64,000 nucleotides of DNA from CAZIKF01 sp964539825 (GCA_964539825.1 CAZIKF010000022.1:20782-84781); one strand, 5' to 3'; positions 25,793-35,203 are shown, counted from the stretch's first letter. The notes: generated by a model from the sequence alone, not told the origin. Program-made: numbers and translations.

Positions 25793-27768
25793 GCAAAAAG
25801 CGAATCTTGCTGGCTTCATTTTATGGCTATATACCGGAATATATCTTTCCGGAATTCACCGTTCTCAATGCCTTGAGCTCCCGCGGTCACGAATTGCATG
25901 TCCTAAATACTGGTCCTAATCCCCGGGTAATTCCTGGCTTAGAGGTAGTTAACTTGGATCCAATGGGAAAAGGGAATCCAACGCTCAACAATCATCTGCA
26001 GTCCTTTGAGCGAAAGTTAGAAAAGGCTTATCCACAATTTCAGTATCATTCCATGAATAATCTTCTCGACGATGAAGATCTTGAGGAAGTAACTAGCTTC
26101 GTAACAAACTTGGAAATTGCCACGGATCTTTCCAACTACTCTGAGATTGAATTTAGAGCTGTAAACCTTGGTCGTTCCTCTTTGTTTCGCGCTCTGAGGG
26201 CTCAACAGCTTGAATCTCTGGCAGGAGTAGATGACACGACTAGACAGGGGTTTAGGTTTGCTCTTAAGTGCGGCGCTCTGTGTGTAATCCTGGCCCAAAA
26301 ACTTGCTGAACGGCATGTTTTTGACGCCGTGATCGTATCCCACTATAACTATACCTGTTCCAAATCATTTGTAACGGCTCTTCAACAGGTTCAAAAAGTA
26401 AAGCTGCTCCCGCTCACAGCACCCAACATCATGGGAAGGCATATGGAGCGCAGACTCACAGCCGTGGAACAGGATCGGGATTGGATGGACCGAAACCTAC
26501 AGACATGGGAGAGCGTTAAGTCTTGTCCACGTGGAGACTACTCTCTTGTCGGGGACCATTTTGAAAACCTATTCCAAGGCAGGGCTCTGGCTGGTAGCAC
26601 TGCGCCGGTTAGCGGATCATCCCAGTCTATTCATGAGCGTTGGAATCTTGATCCAGGAAGAAAGATCGTGGTTGCGGCATTGAATAGTCCAGACGAAATT
26701 TTTGCCGTTGAGAAAATCTGGGGTGAATTTCGAATGCGTTTTGTCTTTCCATCGCAGCTTGATTGGTTAGAGAAACTAGCCAGGTACTTTGAGTCGAGGA
26801 CTGATGTGACCCTTATCGTACGCCCCCATCCCAGGAGCTTTCATCGTCCTACAGGTAGAAGAACAGCCCACCTGGAAGAAATTTTGGAACTATCCAAGTC
26901 ATTTCCCAAAAATGTACTGCTCAATCCTCCCTGGGAAGATGTTAGTAATCACGAGATCATGAAAGCATGTTCACATCTTTTGGTGAGCTATAGTACAGCG
27001 GCATTTGAATACGGTTTGTTTGGTATAGGAACACTAAGCTACACCCATGATTATGAATTAGCTCCACTCTGGGATCTTGGTGAAATCCCTGTGGATGAAG
27101 AGGCCTATTTTCGTCAATTAGGACAAATCCTGGATAAGGATTATAGGTTAGATGTTGACAGGATTCGTACCTGTTTTAGATGGTTTCACTACCTCATGTC
27201 TGAAATGACCTTGGACCTTTCTCCAGTTCTTCGCTACAAGAAGCATGTTTGGCCTGAATCGGTGGTAAAGGTTCAGAGGTCCATACAGAAGTTTCTTTAC
27301 CAATTGGGAGGGCTTACAGAGCCCTATAATCCCATTTGGTTCCTACCGGATGGAACTTATAAGGATATGAAGCATATTCAGGAGATGGTAGAGAAGGGAT
27401 CAGACCTGGCTCCCTTGAAAGCGGAGGAATTGCCGGAGTGCTCGTCCGATCAAGAGTGGTTGGAAATTTCAACTGCTTTGGATCGTCTAGTTCGTCATCT
27501 CTTTGGATTTCCGTCTGATTTGAGGATTCGTTATTTTAAAAAATTTGAGGGGCCGCTGGAACCTTCGGAATTTTATTTGACCCTTCACAGCGAGCTTCGA
27601 GATCCGAGGGTGAGGATTATTCAAATGAATGAGCCACTCCTTGACCAGTTAGGTCAATTGCTATATGAAGATCGAAATCCAGATGAAAGTCGGGTAGGTT
27701 CAACCAAACCTTTACCTGCTGAAGCTGAAGTAACCTGGCCGGGAAAAGGAGCCAAAATTGGAAATTAA
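25789..27768 (+). CDS. Putative surface-carbohydrate GT-B-type transferase
   Basis: 659 residues, cytoplasmic by composition. The N-terminus (ILLASFYGYIPEY... HELHVLNTGPNP) looks like the first Rossmann half of a GT-B fold. The middle contains VTLIVRPHPRSF and LLVSYSTAAFEYGLFG, a pair of motifs shared with CDP-glycerol glycerophosphotransferase-like and capsule-assembly transferases. The C-terminal ~150 residues are unassigned. It probably moves a sugar or polyol phosphate during surface-glycan synthesis. It overlaps the previous gene by 4 bases and the sulfotransferase gene by 11. Confidence 0.65.
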   Translation: MSKKRILLASFYGYIPEYIFPEFTVLNALSSRGHELHVLNTGPNPRVIPGLEVVNLDPMGKGNPTLNNHLQSFERKLEKAYPQFQYHSMNNLLDDEDLEEVTSFVTNLEIATDLSNYSEIEFRAVNLGRSSLFRALRAQQLESLAGVDDTTRQGFRFALKCGALCVILAQKLAERHVFDAVIVSHYNYTCSKSFVTALQQVQKVKLLPLTAPNIMGRHMERRLTAVEQDRDWMDRNLQTWESVKSCPRGDYSLVGDHFENLFQGRALAGSTAPVSGSSQSIHERWNLDPGRKIVVAALNSPDEIFAVEKIWGEFRMRFVFPSQLDWLEKLARYFESRTDVTLIVRPHPRSFHRPTGRRTAHLEEILELSKSFPKNVLLNPPWEDVSNHEIMKACSHLLVSYSTAAFEYGLFGIGTLSYTHDYELAPLWDLGEIPVDEEAYFRQLGQILDKDYRLDVDRIRTCFRWFHYLMSEMTLDLSPVLRYKKHVWPESVVKVQRSIQKFLYQLGGLTEPYNPIWFLPDGTYKDMKHIQEMVEKGSDLAPLKAEELPECSSDQEWLEISTALDRLVRHLFGFPSDLRIRYFKKFEGPLEPSEFYLTLHSELRDPRVRIIQMNEPLLDQLGQLLYEDRNPDESRVGSTKPLPAEAEVTWPGKGAKIGN

Positions 27769-28810
27769 GGACTGGACTCAAAATCCAATTATTCTCTGCG
27801 GACATCGAAAGTCCGGTACTACTTTATTGCTCAATCTTTTTGATTCCTATCGCCACTTAAGCGTATTCCCATCCGATAGCGGATTTTGGTATGCCTATTA
27901 TCCTACTTACGATTCTGATCAATATTCGATTGAGCAAAAGATGCAAAGAGTAATCGATGTTCTCTATTGTAATGTCCGTGATGACCTTGAGGCTCTCGAG
28001 GCTTACAAAAGTTCAGACTGGACCTTCCCCATGGATACCCTGGTGAGTGCCTTCCGTGAGGCAGCTATGAATACAGATGGCTCTGCCTCCGCGCTCTTAA
28101 GTTCAGCAATGGCTTCATTTCATGAAGTGGTGCTAGAGCCTAAGGGAATAGAACCCAGTGGATTCCTGGAAAAAACAACCAGTACTGAGATTTATGCTAT
28201 GCAAGTATACAAGTGGTATCCCAACGCTAAAATGATTCACCTCGTACGGGATCCAAGGGATAACTTCGCTTCTTTGAAGTCAGGATGGAAAGCCCGATAC
28301 CAGCACTTAAATGATTCGATCGAACGGCTACTGCAAAGTATGATTGATCGAGGACTCTTAGGACTCAAGTTAGCCCGGCTAAATAGGGAAATTTTTGGTG
28401 AGAATCGTTATAAAGTAGTCCGCTATGAAGATCTAACTGCCAATCCACAATCTGTGATGATGGAACTTTGCAGATTCATAGAGCTACCTTATGATCCAAT
28501 TCTATTAGAACCAACTTTCCTGGGTATGCCCTGGCGGGGAAACAACTTTGATGGGTTAAAATTTGATGCTCCGTCAACGGCAAATGTGGACCGTTGGAAG
28601 GAGAGGATCACGGATCATGAGGCGGCCCTGATTGAGTTTTATGGCGCGGAAGAAATGGAGCATTGGGGTTATAAACCAGCTTTTAGTACCAGCTCAAGAG
28701 TTCAGGCAAGTTTAGACCATTACCAGTGGTATAACTTTCAACAGATCTTTTCAGTTGCGAATAAGGCAGATACATACAATAGAGAGGAAGAGACCCAGGA
28801 AAAGACCTGA
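27758..28810 (+). CDS. PAPS-dependent sulfotransferase
   Basis: 350 residues, TTG start with AAAAGGA six to seven bases upstream. The 5'-phosphosulfate loop is GHRKSGTT (15-22), and the 3'-phosphate-binding motif is HLVRDPRDNF with Ser172 following (161-172), the two hallmarks of the sulfotransferase fold. It transfers sulfate from PAPS to a hydroxyl or amine, here most likely on a sugar or on a surface glycolipid. The APS kinase gene at 3300 could provide PAPS. It lies between the putative transferase gene (11-base overlap) and a pseudo-radical-SAM gene. Confidence 0.85.
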   Translation: MEIKDWTQNPIILCGHRKSGTTLLLNLFDSYRHLSVFPSDSGFWYAYYPTYDSDQYSIEQKMQRVIDVLYCNVRDDLEALEAYKSSDWTFPMDTLVSAFREAAMNTDGSASALLSSAMASFHEVVLEPKGIEPSGFLEKTTSTEIYAMQVYKWYPNAKMIHLVRDPRDNFASLKSGWKARYQHLNDSIERLLQSMIDRGLLGLKLARLNREIFGENRYKVVRYEDLTANPQSVMMELCRFIELPYDPILLEPTFLGMPWRGNNFDGLKFDAPSTANVDRWKERITDHEAALIEFYGAEEMEHWGYKPAFSTSSRVQASLDHYQWYNFQQIFSVANKADTYNREEETQEKT

Positions 28811-28876
28811 TTTCCTTGCATTGGAGGAGTATGATGGGTCTTTTTTGCATAGATGTCGAAAACTGGGAGACTCTCC

Positions 28877-30349
28877 ATGGCTCAAAGTGAAAGAAACATT
28901 TCTCTGGCACTCTTCTGTCAGCAATATGACATTGATCAAACTCCGGAACAAGCCTGGGTTCTCAAAGATCTTGACGGGGAATGTTACCTGGAAAAGGTCC
29001 TGCGTAGATTTGAATCTTTTGGGATTTTCAAAAACATCTATCTTCTGGTTGGAGAAGGAGATGAATATTCCTCATACATGCAGTGGTCTCGCGGAAATAG
29101 GATAAGAGTTGTTCAACTGCGCAAAGAAGATTATGTCTATAGCTACCGCTACACCTGCCGAGCCTGGAATTTATACAGTGCGGCTCAGGACATGGACTTT
29201 ACACCGGTCTGGCTTTACCAGATTATGCTGGGTTTTAATGAAGAATTTCTTTTCGCGGATTCCATTTTCAATGGATTTGTGCGTTTAGAGGATCTGAGCA
29301 GGGCTGTTGATGAAATTTTTGAGAAGCCCGATCATTTCGTGGGCATCAAGGGTAAGCTTGGTCGTGTGGGATGGGTGTTTTCCCGCCAGTATCTTCAGGA
29401 GAATTATTTTAAGGAAAAGATTGTAGGATTAAATCGTAACCTGTCCTTTCTGCCCTTCAAGAATCCCATCCGAGTCATGGAAGATAGAGTCAAGGATTTG
29501 CTAAATTTTGAATCTGTTGCGGCAGTGATGCCGGGTCTTTTCAAAAAGCAAAATTTTGATTTTATGCAGAAATTTTACTCCCAGAATAAACTCAAGGATG
29601 AAGGGGAATTTCGGGCACTGTTTGAAAGGTTCCTCACGGAGAACCTGGAGGAGTTTCAGCGCTATCCACTTGTCCTTAGAGTTAGGCCTGTGTGTGGTAA
29701 CCAAAGCCTTGATATTGAGCGTTACAGAACTATCTTGAGCCAGGCTGCTGAAATAGGAAGACTTTCTATTGTGATGGAGTCCTCCTGGTCTGTCCATCCA
29801 AATCGTGATGACCTGCTCAGTGCGCATAAGTCCGAGAAACTTCATGGTTATCTTGAAACCGATGGACTTTATCCAGAAGAACTCAGTGATGTGATTTCCA
29901 AAGACTGGGATGTTGTCGTTTACCATGTTGACGAAACAAGTCCTGAATTATTGGCATCTCGCCATCCAGGAATCGATTCGAACCTTATTTTTGGTAATCT
30001 ATGGAAAATGATGCAGCTTTCCACTTCCCATGAAAGTCCCCAGATAGGGATTTCCTGTCTCCTCTCTCGAGATGATGTTAGAAACAGGGAAATTATAGAA
30101 TTTTGGCGCTCTCGTACAGATTATATTACCCACTTAAACCTGCATAAAGAGCCTCTTCAGGGACATATTACCCCATGTATTCAGTTCGTGAAATATCTCC
30201 ACCCAGATGTTCCGGTCCGTAAGGTTGACCAGGAGTTAGAGGGCCAAGAAATTCTAATCGAAGCAAATGGCTTGTACAACGGCAAGGCTGATCCAGAGGT
30301 AGTTTCATTGAAGAGCTTTGTTGATAATACAGCGTCTCAGAGAAGCTGA
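28877..30349 (+). CDS. Fusion of degenerate SpsF-like domain and radical-SAM-like barrel without the cysteine motif
   Basis: 490 residues from ATG 28877, which has GGGAG eight bases upstream; ATG 28853 lacks one. By eye the layout parallels the SpsF-radical SAM fusion at 48554. An N-terminal nucleotidyltransferase-like half (LDGECYLEKVLRRFESFGIF, about 32-51) has lost the R-x(4)-R-x-P-x-K motif. In the second half YLETDGLYPEEL, VVVYHVDETSPELLAS and IGISCLLSRDDVRNREI line up with NTNGHYLSE, LSISLDGATKETYE and VSLQIIRMDETETEI of that protein. The place where CxxxCxxC should be reads VRPVCGNQSLD, with a single Cys273 and about 20 residues missing. It cannot bind the normal cluster; binding or structural function is inferred. 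Confidence 0.6.
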   Translation: MAQSERNISLALFCQQYDIDQTPEQAWVLKDLDGECYLEKVLRRFESFGIFKNIYLLVGEGDEYSSYMQWSRGNRIRVVQLRKEDYVYSYRYTCRAWNLYSAAQDMDFTPVWLYQIMLGFNEEFLFADSIFNGFVRLEDLSRAVDEIFEKPDHFVGIKGKLGRVGWVFSRQYLQENYFKEKIVGLNRNLSFLPFKNPIRVMEDRVKDLLNFESVAAVMPGLFKKQNFDFMQKFYSQNKLKDEGEFRALFERFLTENLEEFQRYPLVLRVRPVCGNQSLDIERYRTILSQAAEIGRLSIVMESSWSVHPNRDDLLSAHKSEKLHGYLETDGLYPEELSDVISKDWDVVVYHVDETSPELLASRHPGIDSNLIFGNLWKMMQLSTSHESPQIGISCLLSRDDVRNREIIEFWRSRTDYITHLNLHKEPLQGHITPCIQFVKYLHPDVPVRKVDQELEGQEILIEANGLYNGKADPEVVSLKSFVDNTASQRS

Positions 30350-31596
30350 GTTTCAATCCGCCCAAGAGTTAAACTGGAATTTCGGTGCTCCAATACGAGT
30401 TCTATTTTTGAGCATACTCTCCCACGACAGTCACCGGTTTCTAAATCACCCCAAACATATTTAATGACGGGCTTTAAGGAATAGCTGTTGTCGATGGATT
30501 CAAGGTCCTGCGTAATGAGATCTTTGCTCTCAATTGTGTTGACCCCATAGTCCTGAAATGTAGATGTTTTGCCGGTGAAATCATCCACAACCAGAATTTT
30601 CTTTCCTAAGATCATGGCCTCAAAAAGGACGCTGGAGGGAGGTGATATTACAATTTGAGCCACGGAGAGAAGCTCACTGCTGTTTACCTCAGAACAGGTT
30701 ACCACTCCTGGTACTGATTGGATTTCATCTCGCAAGGGAGTCCAAGATGTTTGGGGATGAAATCGTACAAAGATTTTATGGACATTCTTAGCTGCCAGCC
30801 ATTGAACGATACGAAGTACAATGAGATCTTGAGGCTCTTGTCTTCCTTCGCAGAGATAAGGGACATTAGAACCAAAGACTACAGCGGAAGTCTGATCTAA
30901 GCCTGGTTTTACCTTTAGAGTTGGGCTGCTTTGATAATAATCACGAACCTTCAAGACAAAGGGTTTGGCAAGACGAGGGTCCCCTGCGACGAGTTTGGAA
31001 AAACTCTCTCCTTTCATTGTCTTCTCTGGTAAATAATACTCTTCGAAGTCCTGGGCGCTGGGGGAGAGAAGTACATCTCCTGGAAGCTGAGCCGTTGGAA
31101 TGATCGACTCTCTTGAACTAGTCAAGGTGGCATAGGCCGCGATACCTGTACTAGCAATAAAGACTGGAATTTTTCGCTTACGTACCTCCGCGTGAAGCTC
31201 TCTATATAAAGGTAGCGGGGCATCACTGGCTGTGTAACAGAAAAATACTACCTGTGGATTAAGTCTATTTAGGATAGTTGATGCCAGTGATTTTACATTT
31301 TGTTCTGATCTGCTAAGGAACCACTGACCCATCTTCCAGATCAGTCTGGATTTGAAGGTCCTTGCCAATCGATTTAAACCACAATAGCTCTTAAAATAAA
31401 GGCAGAACTTGCCTGGATCCCAAAGGGGTATTTTTCGATCTGCCAAAATTCCAGCAAGGTGACGATTCTTTACTCTCTCTAGTGCCTGGGTATGGAAAAG
31501 CCACTGGGTATGAGACTTGTTTACAGCATCGGCAATGGCGACAAAGCGCTCAAAATCGTTATTTTGACGACAGATATAGAGAATTCTACCCTGCAT
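30337..31596 (-). CDS. Putative GT-B capsule/teichoic-type glycosyltransferase
   Basis: 419 residues. VHKIFVRFHPQTSW and IVISPPSSVLFEAMILGKK are the R-x-H-P and S-x-x-x-E blocks shared by CDP-glycerol glycerophosphotransferases, polysialyltransferase-like and KpsC/KpsS-like proteins. The N-terminal half is variable. No membrane segment is seen. It is a single minus-strand gene whose end overlaps the end of the plus-strand fusion gene by 13 bases. Donor and acceptor are unknown. Confidence 0.6.
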   Translation of the reverse strand: MQGRILYICRQNNDFERFVAIADAVNKSHTQWLFHTQALERVKNRHLAGILADRKIPLWDPGKFCLYFKSYCGLNRLARTFKSRLIWKMGQWFLSRSEQNVKSLASTILNRLNPQVVFFCYTASDAPLPLYRELHAEVRKRKIPVFIASTGIAAYATLTSSRESIIPTAQLPGDVLLSPSAQDFEEYYLPEKTMKGESFSKLVAGDPRLAKPFVLKVRDYYQSSPTLKVKPGLDQTSAVVFGSNVPYLCEGRQEPQDLIVLRIVQWLAAKNVHKIFVRFHPQTSWTPLRDEIQSVPGVVTCSEVNSSELLSVAQIVISPPSSVLFEAMILGKKILVVDDFTGKTSTFQDYGVNTIESKDLITQDLESIDNSYSLKPVIKYVWGDLETGDCRGRVCSKIELVLEHRNSSLTLGRIETQLL

Positions 31597-31693
31597 GATC
31601 TCTCTTTATACACCCATCTACCTGGACTAAATAGGATATAGTAACTTGCCTAAGTGAACTCGGAGTTTGAACCAATACTGAAAACTAGAATTT

Positions 31694-31706
31694 GGGCCGA
31701 AGGCCC
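31694..31706. other. Perfect GGGCC-GAA-GGCCC hairpin
   Basis: Five-pair stem with a three-base loop in the 150-base divergent region between the genes starting at 31596 (minus) and about 31780 (plus). No U-run follows on either strand, so it is not a canonical terminator. Confidence 0.35.
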
Positions 31707-31779
31707 TTACAATATCGACATTTTACTGGAAATTCTTTAGGTTTTCTTGAGAAAATTTATCATTGTTCCGATAGATAAA

Positions 31780-32757
31780 ATGGGTATGTCTAAAAGTTTA
31801 AGTAATACAAATGACTCAGAAATCGACTCCCGGCAGTGCTGGCAATCCTGGTTCACCTGTGCTGGCACAGTCGAGGAAAATCCCCCATGCTCGCTTTGCT
31901 CCTCTCCCAAAACCCTTCATATCAAAGAGAACCAGGTAGCTTATAAAAATCGTCGTTTCTCAATCTATGAATGTTTAACTTGCGGAGTTTGGTTTTCCCC
32001 TGGCGGCGATAGGGCCTATATCTCCAATGATGACTACTATGAAGTGTTCAGCGCAGCCCAGCGTCAGACAGCGGCAAGCATCCGTTTTTCTGTGATTGAA
32101 GGAGCAGGGCTTCGCAACTACACTAAGATCGTCGAAATAGGCTGTTCCCTCGGCGATGTTCTCTCAAGGGTGAAAGAAGTTTGCCCAGACGCTTTGCTTT
32201 GTGGGATTGAAAATAGCGAAAAAATGGCTAGCTATGTCAAAGAGAGGGGACTCACCTGCGTCACGGAAGTATCTAAGCTGCCTTTTAGGGCGGACTTTAT
32301 TTATGCCAATCATGTGTTCGAGCACTTTCACCATCCAGCGGAGTTTTTCCAACTATTGGAGAAAATAGGAGAAGAATCCTTTGAAGTTCGCATCACCTTT
32401 CCCAACCGGGATAATTACTTTATAAAGAAGGGCTTCTTCCCCGATCTTCATCTTCCTCATCATCGATTTTATTATCGCCTGGGCGAGGTAAGGGCGCTGT
32501 TTGAAAAAGCTGGTTATGAAGTTCTCGAAACCAGGACTCTAGAACAATCCCGATTTGCCTGGAATGCCAGGCAAGCGCTATATAATGAATTTCGCGAGGA
32601 TCTTGAATTATTTCGAAGAGTATTTCCCGATCAACAAGAAAAGCTCAAGAGAAAGCTGGATGAAGGGGTGACTCAGTTGGAGACTTGGATAGAGAGCCAG
32701 GATCTTGGGAGTGAAGGACTGTTACATGCAAGAAAGAAGAGTGGGATAGCAGGATGA
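31780..32757 (+). CDS. SAM-dependent methyltransferase with N-terminal zinc-binding pairs
   Basis: 325 residues from ATG 31780 (a TTG at 31747 would add 11). CSLC and, 30 residues later, CLTC form a zinc-ribbon-like N-terminus. Then VEIGCSLGDVLSRVKE is motif I, GIENSEKMASYV motif II and NHVFEHFHHP motif IV. The layout matches the 8681 methyltransferase and the C-methyltransferases of deoxysugar pathways. The start is uncertain because no candidate has a strong ribosome-binding site. It overlaps the LegB-like gene by 4 bases, so it may act on the sugar made there. Confidence 0.78.
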   Translation: MGMSKSLSNTNDSEIDSRQCWQSWFTCAGTVEENPPCSLCSSPKTLHIKENQVAYKNRRFSIYECLTCGVWFSPGGDRAYISNDDYYEVFSAAQRQTAASIRFSVIEGAGLRNYTKIVEIGCSLGDVLSRVKEVCPDALLCGIENSEKMASYVKERGLTCVTEVSKLPFRADFIYANHVFEHFHHPAEFFQLLEKIGEESFEVRITFPNRDNYFIKKGFFPDLHLPHHRFYYRLGEVRALFEKAGYEVLETRTLEQSRFAWNARQALYNEFREDLELFRRVFPDQQEKLKRKLDEGVTQLETWIESQDLGSEGLLHARKKSGIAG

Positions 32758-33749
32758 ATCTAAAGAATAAAAAGATTCTTGTCACGGGAGCAGATGGATT
32801 TATCGGGTCCCATCTTGTGGAACATCTCATTACTCGATGTTCTGGTATTAGAGCGCTTTCACAATACAACTCCTTTCAGTTTTATGGCTGGTTGGAGGAC
32901 TCTCCGGTACGTGATGAAATTGAAATTGTTAGCGGTGATATCAGAGATCCGGGTCTATGCAGAGAATTAATGCATGGAGTGGATGTGGTTTTTCACCTCG
33001 CCGCTTTGATTGGGATTCCTTATTCTTATCGTGCTCCTGAGAGTTACATTCAGACCAATGTCATCGGTACTCTAAATCTTCTTGAGGCTAGCAAAGAAGA
33101 AGGAGTTGGCAGGTTTCTTCAAACTTCCACCAGTGAGGTATACGGTACAGCTCGTTCGGTACCTATGACGGAACATCACCCACTCAATCCCCAATCTCCA
33201 TATGCTGCATCAAAGGTAGGGGCGGATGCCCTGGCATTGAGCTACCATAAGTCATTTTCTCTACCCGTGGTGGTAGTCAGACCTTTTAATACATTCGGTC
33301 CTCGACAGTCCATCAGGGCGGTTTTACCGACTATCATTACCCAGGCTCTTTCCGGAGCACAGAAAATCCGTCTCGGTAAACTTTCACCCACCCGTGATTT
33401 TACCTATGTATTAGACACCTGCGAAGCGATGAAACTATTGGCGGGATGTGATGATGCGGTTGGTGAGGTTGTTCAAATTGGTAGTGGGGTGGAGGTATCC
33501 ATAGGCTCAGCGGTCAAATTGATTCTAGAAATCTTGAATAGGAAGGATATGAAAATCGAAACGGAGGAAGATCGTTTGCGCCCCGAAGCAAGTGAAGTAG
33601 ACCGCCTGATATGCGATGCCTCAAGGCTTGAGGAATTAACTGAATATCAACCTCTTACATCCTTTCAAAACGGGCTTAAAAACATGGTTCAATGGTTTTC
33701 TGATCCCAATAATTTATCTCGGTATGATTCCAATCGCTATGGTGTCTAA
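32754..33749 (+). CDS. legB: NAD-dependent UDP-sugar 4,6-dehydratase, LegB-like
   Basis: 331 residues, extended SDR fold. TGADGFIG (11-18) binds NAD; TSTSEVYG (124-131) and Y150-x3-K154 are the catalytic residues. The stretch ALSQYNSFQFYGWL followed later by LSPTRDFTYVLDT is characteristic of LegB, which converts UDP-GlcNAc to the 4-keto-6-deoxy intermediate of legionaminic acid or bacillosamine pathways. No LegI/NeuB synthase is present in the window, so a diamino-trideoxy hexose is at least as likely a product as a nonulosonic acid. Keto product aminotransferases (DegT genes) are nearby. It overlaps both neighbouring genes. Confidence 0.85.
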   Translation: MNLKNKKILVTGADGFIGSHLVEHLITRCSGIRALSQYNSFQFYGWLEDSPVRDEIEIVSGDIRDPGLCRELMHGVDVVFHLAALIGIPYSYRAPESYIQTNVIGTLNLLEASKEEGVGRFLQTSTSEVYGTARSVPMTEHHPLNPQSPYAASKVGADALALSYHKSFSLPVVVVRPFNTFGPRQSIRAVLPTIITQALSGAQKIRLGKLSPTRDFTYVLDTCEAMKLLAGCDDAVGEVVQIGSGVEVSIGSAVKLILEILNRKDMKIETEEDRLRPEASEVDRLICDASRLEELTEYQPLTSFQNGLKNMVQWFSDPNNLSRYDSNRYGV

Positions 33750-34182
33750 TCCTCAATTGGCCCATAGTGTTGGCATTTCCAAAGATATTGAGGTAGGAGC
33801 TGAAGATTTCTCCAGGATGAAAAATGCTCTCCAAGAGTGGTGCCCTGGTGTGAATCTTGATTCCTTTTCAGTGAAGGAAATGGGACTGGCGAGTTATTTG
33901 AGGCAGATCAAATCCTATGATCTGGTGGTTATTCTCTTTGCCGGATACAATGTAGAGCGCTATGGCCCCAACCTCTGGAAACATCTTTGTTTCTTTTTTG
34001 GTCCACTATATGGAGTCAATATTGAAGGACACATCTTTCGTATCCCTCGCATAAGAGTATCCGCGTTGTTAATCCGGGAGTGGTTTTTGAAAGGGTGCTC
34101 CTTATTATTGGGAAAGTTTTATGAAATGGCTCTGTCTAGGAAGTCTACAACCTCATCATGCCCGGCAAGGCCTGATCGTTGA
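33724..34182 (+). CDS. Protein of unknown function in the LegB-like operon
   Basis: 152 residues, not recognised. It overlaps the dehydratase gene by 26 bases and the following glycosyltransferase gene by 62, so the three are surely co-transcribed if this frame is real. Central hydrophobic stretches (DLVVILFAGYNVERYG and CFFFGPLYGVN) suggest a Rossmann-like strand rather than membrane segments; the C-terminal 20 residues lie over the next gene and are Ser/Pro/Arg-rich, as expected for overlap-driven sequence. It resembles the N-terminal part of GT-B-type proteins, and could be a truncated relative of its neighbour, but this is a guess. Confidence 0.55.
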   Translation: MIPIAMVSNPQLAHSVGISKDIEVGAEDFSRMKNALQEWCPGVNLDSFSVKEMGLASYLRQIKSYDLVVILFAGYNVERYGPNLWKHLCFFFGPLYGVNIEGHIFRIPRIRVSALLIREWFLKGCSLLLGKFYEMALSRKSTTSSCPARPDR

Positions 34183-35203
34183 GGCGAGTTTAGAATCTGA
34201 CTTCTTGAGATCCTGTGAGTACAACGGACTTGGTGCCCACAGCTACGCCCTATCCCTCTTGGATGAAAGTGTTACGGAGCTGCGGGTGGTTCCTTTCGCG
34301 GGAATGCCCTTTGAAAAATTTCTTTGGTCAAGCCTACTTCGTTTGGAGAGGGAGGTGCCCAGGCTAAAAGCCATCAGGCTTGCCCAGGGTTTTAAACAGG
34401 TTCTGGAGAGGGTTAGAGTGGGCTCCTTCGATTGCCTCTTTACCAGGGAAATTTGGGATTATCCCCTTGAGATACTTGAATCTATCAAGTCTAAAATCCC
34501 GATTCGAATTGCCTGGTTGAGTTCAAGTCCTGGTAGAGCACCCTACCCTGAAATCTGGGAGAAGCTGGCGTATTTTACTCATGTTTTTCTAATTGATAGA
34601 GAAGGAGTAGCACTCTTGAGAGAACGTGGGGTTAATGCCTACTATTTACCCTTCGCCCTGGCTGATTATCCACAGGTTCGTCTTCGCAAGAGCCAAAGAC
34701 AGGGAGTTGGTTTCCTGGGTACCCTCTATCCAGATAGAATGGGACTTCTAAGGACTTTATCATGCCACAATCTGGCCTTCTGGGCTCCGAATTTTACTGG
34801 CGGGACACGCATTATGTATCCGGATCTAATCAAGCATTACCACGGGGAAGTTTGGGGAAAGGCTCTATTGAGTAAAATGGGAGAAATGGAAATCCTGGTC
34901 AATCCAGTACACCGCGCTTATATGAAGGGGCAGGAAGACAATGTTACCAATTTCAGATTATTTGAGGCAATCGGCGTGGAAACCTTTCAAATTGTAGAAG
35001 AAAAACCTGCAATTCGGGAAATTTTCCCCAAAGAAGAGCTCGAAATGTACTCATCATTGGAAGAACTCCATGAAAAAATCTGCTTTTACCTGAAACAACC
35101 TGACTCCCGAGAAAAAATGGTCGAAAATGCCCTGAAAAGAGTGCTGAATGGCCATCTTTATTCCCACAGGATGAAAGAAATCATCGAAATCGTTAAACAG
35201 TGA
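34121..35203 (+). CDS. CgeB-like glycosyltransferase
   Basis: 360 residues, ATG with GGGAAAG six bases upstream. The C-terminal half contains LVNPVHRAYMKGQEDNVTNF followed by RLFEAIGVETFQIVEE, the acidic nucleotide-sugar-binding region common to CgeB/DUF3880-type GT-B transferases. The N-terminal half has an acceptor-type Rossmann domain (RIAWLSSSPGR). It probably adds one sugar in the surface glycan. Last gene of the 31780-35203 group; a 211-base AT-rich gap follows. Confidence 0.7.
   Translation: MKWLCLGSLQPHHARQGLIVEASLESDFLRSCEYNGLGAHSYALSLLDESVTELRVVPFAGMPFEKFLWSSLLRLEREVPRLKAIRLAQGFKQVLERVRVGSFDCLFTREIWDYPLEILESIKSKIPIRIAWLSSSPGRAPYPEIWEKLAYFTHVFLIDREGVALLRERGVNAYYLPFALADYPQVRLRKSQRQGVGFLGTLYPDRMGLLRTLSCHNLAFWAPNFTGGTRIMYPDLIKHYHGEVWGKALLSKMGEMEILVNPVHRAYMKGQEDNVTNFRLFEAIGVETFQIVEEKPAIREIFPKEELEMYSSLEELHEKICFYLKQPDSREKMVENALKRVLNGHLYSHRMKEIIEIVKQ

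Noticed and set aside
9556..35203. Complete pseudaminic or legionaminic acid pathway
   Set aside because: LegB-like, PseG-like, SpsF-like and aminotransferase genes are present, but no NeuB/PseI/LegI synthase or confirmed hydrolysing epimerase is in the window, so the end product cannot be named.
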